Of a DNA stretch of 64,000 bases, positions 59,459 to 64,000 are shown piece by piece (position 1 is the stretch's first letter; each line of letters begins with the position of its first letter). The translations under genes and the position numbers were made by a program. The stretch comes from Plumapathes pennacea (Eukaryota; Cnidaria; Anthozoa; Antipatharia; Myriopathidae): positions 20,529,670 to 20,593,669 of the forward strand of contig OZ038467.1 of NCBI GenBank assembly GCA_964036295.1, in the 5' to 3' direction. The notes below the pieces were generated by a model. It saw only the letters and a list, made by a program, of their open reading frames with translations. It did no database searches and was not told where the DNA came from.

Positions 59459-59955
59459 ATCCGCTCCACTATGACAGCTTAGGAGTTGAAAGTGAACACA
59501 CTGTTATTAGAATATACTTATTCAACTGAAGTTGAAAGTGAACACTGCTCTTAGAACTGTGTGCTCATTGAGAGCTTTTATTTCAGTAGTTACACTTTAA
59601 ATTTCATTTGACAGTTAAGACGTTGAAAGTGAATACTACTACTAGAATGTACTCATTGAGAGCTTTCATTTGAATGGTCACACCTTTAGGTTTCATTTGA
59701 CAGTGAAGGCGTTGAAAGTGAACACTGCTATTAGAATGTACTCATTGAGAGCTTTCATTTGAGTGGTAACACCTTTAGGTTTCATTCGACAGTTCAGGAG
59801 TTGGAAGTGAACACTGCTATTAGAATGTACTCATTGAGAACTTTCATTTGAATGGTCACACCTTTAGGTTTCATTCGACAGTCCAGGAGTTGGAATTGAA
59901 CACTGCTATTAGAATGTACTTCTTGGGAGCTTTCCTTTCGAGTGGTTAGTCACAC
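59459..59955. repeat. ~90-bp tandem repeat before a splice acceptor
   Basis: Five to six copies of a unit built on GTTGAAAGTGAACACTGC, TAGAATGTACTCATTGAGAG and CACCTTTAGGTTTCATT occur here. The last copy ends about 20 bp before the acceptor of the 59976 exon. Unit length varies in the first copies. Confidence 0.75.
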
Positions 59956-61479
59956 GTTGTCGTCGTTATACGCAGGGGTCTCTCCCATGTCGGGATAATC
60001 AAAGCTCTTGAGGAAGGAGGTAAGTTTGGTTCTGCAGTAATGTGCTATAAGAAAACTTAAACGTACACGAGGCACCGGTAATGATAAAGATTTGAAATTC
60101 AACATATAGGCCATTTTCCTTGTGGGTATAATCAAAAGCGATTCACAGTTAGCATGTGAGACTGAACCACCGATAATATTGATGTGTAAGTAATCATGTT
60201 GGTGATTATAATGAAGTCGAACTTTATGGGCCCCATGTTACCATCACTCGTTTGATTGCAGACCAACTCAGACTCCACACAAGTCTTATACCATTCTTCA
60301 GATGGTTTTGTTTTAGCAAACATCGAGTTTTCACCTTGCGGGACCTTGCCGAAAGCAATAGATTATTCATCCGTGGTGGAAAGATGAGTCATTGATAAAC
60401 GTAAAAAACTCGTTAGCGTCTTGTACGACATTTTAAAACCAGCTTATCGGTCTTCTGCCTTTATTGATCCGGCGCTTGCCATCATGCGTTGCAGGCATTC
60501 CTATCGACATGGTGGGTGGGACCAGCATGGGCTTCTTCATTGGAGCAGCGTTGGCCGTAACTGGTGACGTCACGAGGACGTGCGAGATAGTGCGCGATTG
60601 GTCCTGGGTAAGCAAGCTAGTCACAATAAAGTGACTTTAAAAACCTTCCGCTGTCAGTGCTCCAAAGTTGTCTGTTAGAACTGACTGTACTGGGACGTAT
60701 AAAGACGTAAAGACTGTCACTGTCACTTTGATTGCCCCTGCATTTGTAGAACTTGTGTGAACAGTTCTCAGCACTGAACAGCAGTCCTCGTTTTGATGTT
60801 CTCCAAAGCTCAAGCACTCAGGAGTGCGGTCTCTTTGTCCACAGGATATGACGTCAATACTCAAGGTCGACCTGACTAACCCCTTTACTTCCATTTTTTC
60901 TGTTGAGACTCGGTTCTCGAAGCTGTTACGCAGTTTCGTGTTTTTTTCTTTTCTGACCAAGTGTCAACTTGTTCCCGTGCAGGAAGTGGCTTCAAGGGAA
61001 GCATTCGGAGCTCTTTCGGAGAAAGACAGATTGAGGTATTCTCGTTTTCTGCCTAAATTTGTGTGCAGTCATCAGACATGGGGGACGGTTAAGCCAAGAG
61101 ACAATGTCGTAAAAGACTGTGTTGGCCAATACACTTATCCCTGTCTCGTCTGTCCAATCCATTCAAACCACTTGTCCACCCGCTCATACACTACCCCCAC
61201 CCTCCCCTCCCCCCCATCCCACCCGCCCAACACAACTGCAACTGCAACTTTCAATCTGTCTCACAGGACTTACTTCTGCCTTACATCTTTATCCACTACG
61301 GACATCGCATCTTCCAGAATGAGAATTCACATGGACGGTAAGCGGAGAGGAAAAGTGTGACTTATAGGTGGTCAAATAATAGAAAGTTTGTTTTTGACGC
61401 TCCAGCGGTTTTTACATTAGCTTGTTTGTTTTATGTCCATGAGTGTTCGGTGTGGTAACATCTAAGACCAGACTTGAGT

Positions 61480-61810
61480 TTCTGGTGTTGTTTTTTGTGT
61501 TCTCAGCTTTCTTGTTAAATTTCTGTTGTTGTTTTATGTTTCCTCGGATTCTTGTTGAGTTTCCGTCGTTGTTTTGTGTTCTCAGCTTTCCTGTTGAGTT
61601 TCTATTGTTGCATTCTGTCCTCAGTTTCCCTGTTAAGTTTTTATTGTTTCATTCTGTTCCCATTTACCCATTTTCTCACCAGGCGGTTAGGTCAATAATC
61701 CGCCTGGTGAGTTGCGGCACGACTTTTGTGCGTCTGTTATGCTTCCCTATTTGTTGTTTATTTGTTTGTTTGTTTGTTTTGTTTGTTTGTTTATTTATTT
61801 GTTATTTTGT
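61480..61810. repeat. Pyrimidine-rich minisatellite and (TTTG)n where the Asp exon is expected
   Basis: Copies of a roughly 45-bp unit (TTGTTGAGTTTC, TTGTTTTGTGTTCTCAG) run to about 61660, followed by a (TTTG)n tract at about 61750-61800. In family members an exon with the catalytic Asp-Gly-Gly motif belongs here. Confidence 0.6.
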
Positions 61811-62408
61811 CCTCAGCTGATGTTATAAAGAACATGGGAGCGAAGACGATAATCGCAGTCGACGTGGGGTCAGAGAATTCCGGGAAAATGACAAACTACT
61901 GCGAGACTTTTCGGGATAGTGGCTGCTCTGGAACAAGTGGAATCCTTTTGCAGAGACAGTCAGGGTAAGATGTGGGCTCCCTCAGGTGCAGTGCTGGAAT
62001 CAGGCCACCTGCCTTGCGTGCAGAAGTATGTTTTACTAGCAATTAAACATATTAGAGCAAAAAACTTAAAGGTGACAGCCCATATACTCTTGCGGATCTC
62101 ATTAACCTTAAGTTGGCACAGGTTTTGTATTTACTGAGTGTGATTTGTTTAGGTTCCGGGCTTGGTTGAGTTTCCGTCTCGCGTGGCCTACGTGTCTTGC
62201 GTTCAGCGTTGGAGGAAGTGAGAGAATGTAGTTATTGCGAATACGTACGACCGCCAATCGAAAGGTGAGCTAACGTCTGTACAGTTCAGTCTCACACATG
62301 GATCTCTTTTGCTGCTATTGAAAAATTCAGTCCAGTTACAGGTGTTGTTGTTGTTGTTGTTAGTGTTGTAGTTAGTATCATTATTATTATACTATTGGAA
62401 ATTATTTA

Positions 62409-63053
62409 AGGCCGATTTTCACTAGTGAAGTAAGCGGAGACGGAGACGTAAGACACTTGCGCGCGTGTGAAAATTAGCGAACGGAGACGGAAGCGGAGAA
62501 GGAAGGAGATGCTATTTTTGGCGTACGTTCGCGCGGTCAGTGGGCTGGGGACGTGTTTTTATTGGCCTCAACATCTTTGTAAACATGGAGGACGACTATG
62601 ATAAACTACTCCTGTTTCTTTTCCTGTTCTTCAAGCGGCGGAGGAGACGAGAACTGGCTTGTCAGAGACAACCAAAGAGATTTTGGGTCAGGGAGATGTT
62701 TCTGAAGAGGAAAACCCATGGGCAGTTTGAAAACCTGATAAAAGAAATCAGTTTAAATGACATATTTATTTTTGTTTGGTGGCAAGACGCGTTGGGCATG
62801 GGAACTAGTAGTATTTTAGCCTGGAGAGATGCCTTCTGATTGGTTGATTGGTTCCGTCTCCGCTTCCGTTCAATCGATTTTCACAGGAACGTAACCGAAG
62901 TAAGCGGAGACGGAGACGCAAGAAAAAGAAAACCTTCCGTTCTGCTTCCTTCTCCGCTTCCGTCTCCGTTCGCTAATTTTCACACGCGCGCAAGTGTCTT
63001 ACGTCTCCGTCTCCTTCTCCGTCTCCGCTTACTTCACTAGTGAAAATCGGCCT
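62409..63053. mobile_element. Harbinger-derived element, TTA target duplication
   Basis: The inverted ends AGGCCGATTTTCACTAGTGA and TCACTAGTGAAAATCGGCCT continue as imperfect inverted repeats of GCGGAGACGGAGACG motifs for about 100 bp. TTA flanks both sides (62406-62408 and 63054-63056). Part of the terminal repeat is repeated near 62850-62935. The element lies between two patatin exons and retains a transposase fragment, linking it to PIF/Harbinger. Confidence 0.85.
62585..62839 (+). pseudogene. Harbinger transposase N-terminal remnant
   Basis: The ATG at 62585 opens 84 codons with a basic stretch (KRRRRRELACQ) followed by RFWVREMFLKRKTHGQFENL and EISLND. This matches the pattern of animal Harbinger transposase N-termini, where W-V-R, an Arg-rich step, G-x-F-x-x-L and E-x-x-x-x-D precede the DDE domain. 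The DDE nuclease domain is absent, so the product cannot transpose. Confidence 0.6.
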
Positions 63054-63277
63054 TTAATGAGCTGTCATCGTCCGGGTGAGAGAAGACTGTTGTTGGTGAC
63101 TGATCTTTTGTTGTTGTTGTGGTTGACTGTTTGTTTCATTTTTCAGGATTCAAGACGCTAGACTTTGGGAAGTTCGAAGAAATAATGGTAAGTGGTTCAA
63201 AGAAATACCTGTATCAACCCTTTCACTAAGTGGCAACGCAAATAATTTCCAAGTCGAATTGAACCTTAAGGTGTGGC

Positions 63278-63747
63278 TGCTCAAATGAATGTTCTATTGG
63301 AGTACATTGTAATAACAGTGTTCATGCTCAAATGAATGTTCTATACGAGTACATTGTAATAACAGTGTTCATGCTCAAATGAATGTTCTATACGAGTACA
63401 TTGTAATAACAGTGTTCATGCTCAAATGAATGTTCTATACGAGTACATTGTAATAACAGTGTTCATGCTCAAATGAATGTTCTATACGAGTACATTGTAA
63501 TAACAGTGTTCATGCTCAAATGAATGTTCTATTGGAGTACATTGCAATAACAGTGTTCATGCTCGAATGAATGTTCTATACGAGTACATTGTAATAACAG
63601 TGTTCATGCTCAAATGAATGTTCTATACGAGTACATTGTAATAACAGTGTTCATGCTCAAATGAATGTTCTATTGGAGTACATTGTAATAACAGTGTTCA
63701 TGCTCAAATGAATGTTCTATTGGAGTACATTGTAATAACAGTGTTCA
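63278..63747. repeat. 47-bp tandem repeat, 10 copies
   Basis: The unit begins TGCTCAAATGAATGTTCTAT and is exactly 47 bp; ten copies span 470 bp with almost no change except a variable site reading TTGGAG or TACGAG. It lies in the intron before the last visible patatin exon. Confidence 0.95.
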
Positions 63748-64000
63748 TGCTCGTGATCAGTTTATTCTGTGCATCTTTTACTCGTTACTTTAGGTACAGC
63801 CAGTCTTTTCAGTGAAAGGATTTTAATAAAGCTTCCTGATTTTTGAACAGTTTTCTCTTCATTAACTAAGCGTTTTCGCTTTAAGATGTCGGCCATCACC
63901 ACGCAAAGATCGTGTTCAAGAGTTGGACCCAGGGCGACCAACCTCCAGAGGTTTAAAAGACAGCATCAGCCGTAAGGTGCGAGAAATGTCCCTTGCTACT

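Larger units (their letters stand above)
56075..64000 (+). pseudogene. PNPLA6/7 (neuropathy target esterase)-like patatin phospholipase, decayed
   Basis: The family hydrolyses lysophosphatidylcholine at the endoplasmic reticulum through a Ser-Asp dyad. Exon remnants in family order are: 56075-56150 (SDFSCLARRLT...IGLV), 59976-60019 (GLSHVGIIKALEEG), 60495-60607 (IPIDMVGGTSMG with the nucleophile Ser), 60845-60901 (DMTSIL), 60983-61035 (GSGFKGSIRSSFGERQIE), 61267-61337 (SSRMRIHMDG), 61817-61964 (MGAKTIIAVDVGS), 62153-62264 (RVAYVSCV...YCEYVRPPIER), 63147-63187 (TLDFGKFEEIM) and 63886 to the end (DVGHHHAKIVFKSWTQG). Damage: 2-bp loss in the GGGGARG oxyanion segment, a damaged donor near 60901, single-base frameshifts at about 61285, 61911, 62206 and 63955, TGG to TAG near 61917, and no exon for the Asp-Gly-Gly motif between 61337 and 61817. 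The regulatory cyclic-nucleotide-binding part is not seen upstream. Assembly indels are the alternative explanation, but the intact receptor gene argues against them. Confidence 0.75.

Noticed and set aside
1-64000. CRISPR arrays, operons, tRNA or rRNA genes
   Set aside because: The tandem repeats lack unique spacers, genes have introns, and no cloverleaf or rRNA core was recognised by eye.

Overview
The window looks like nuclear DNA of an anthozoan cnidarian, most likely a stony coral. This is an inference from the AT-rich, intron-rich sequence, the dense short DNA transposons, and a Death-NACHT-LRR receptor gene of the kind greatly expanded in corals and sea anemones. No prokaryotic gene structure is present.

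Layout. 1-37.7 kb is a nest of duplications with no convincing protein gene. Four diverged copies (A 348-4085, B 4851-6470, C 32451-35415, D about 35870-36710) of one promoter/5'-exon-like segment lie here. Copy D sits directly upstream of the receptor gene, and part of that gene's intron 1 is duplicated at 6471-6985. Between copies B and C lies a tandem array (8509 to about 29578) of eight 2.5-2.8 kb units. These units share about 220 bp with copies A-C and themselves consist of two diverged halves. A 2.06 kb Mutator-like element (30383-32441) with minisatellite ends and a 9-bp target duplication carries a nested solo LTR. A second copy of it, at the same site in copy A, enters the window at base 1.

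38.6-49.4 kb holds one intact gene on the + strand: a 13-coding-exon NOD-like receptor of 961 residues by my splice model. It has an N-terminal Death domain (exon 2), a run of small phase-1 symmetric exons (4-12) encoding a Ser/Thr/Pro/Gln-rich linker, and one large exon with the NACHT ATPase, helical region and a short LRR tail. Two introns carry a ~295 bp inverted repeat that brackets exons 6-11.

49.4-64 kb holds a promoter-like site (51.1 kb), two unassigned exon-like segments, and exons of a neuropathy-target-esterase-like patatin phospholipase (PNPLA6/7 family) from 56.1 kb to past the window end. Its exon order and splice phases match the family, but there are frameshifts, a nonsense codon, a damaged donor site, and no exon for the catalytic Asp-Gly motif, so I call it a pseudogene. 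Its introns carry 90-bp and 47-bp tandem repeats and a Harbinger-derived element with a transposase remnant.

At least three families of Harbinger-type elements (TTA/TAA duplications), a piggyBac-type MITE (TTAA duplications) with more than a dozen copies, and a pogo/Tigger-type MITE occur throughout. Exon boundaries and repeat limits were read by eye, without alignment software or transcript data.
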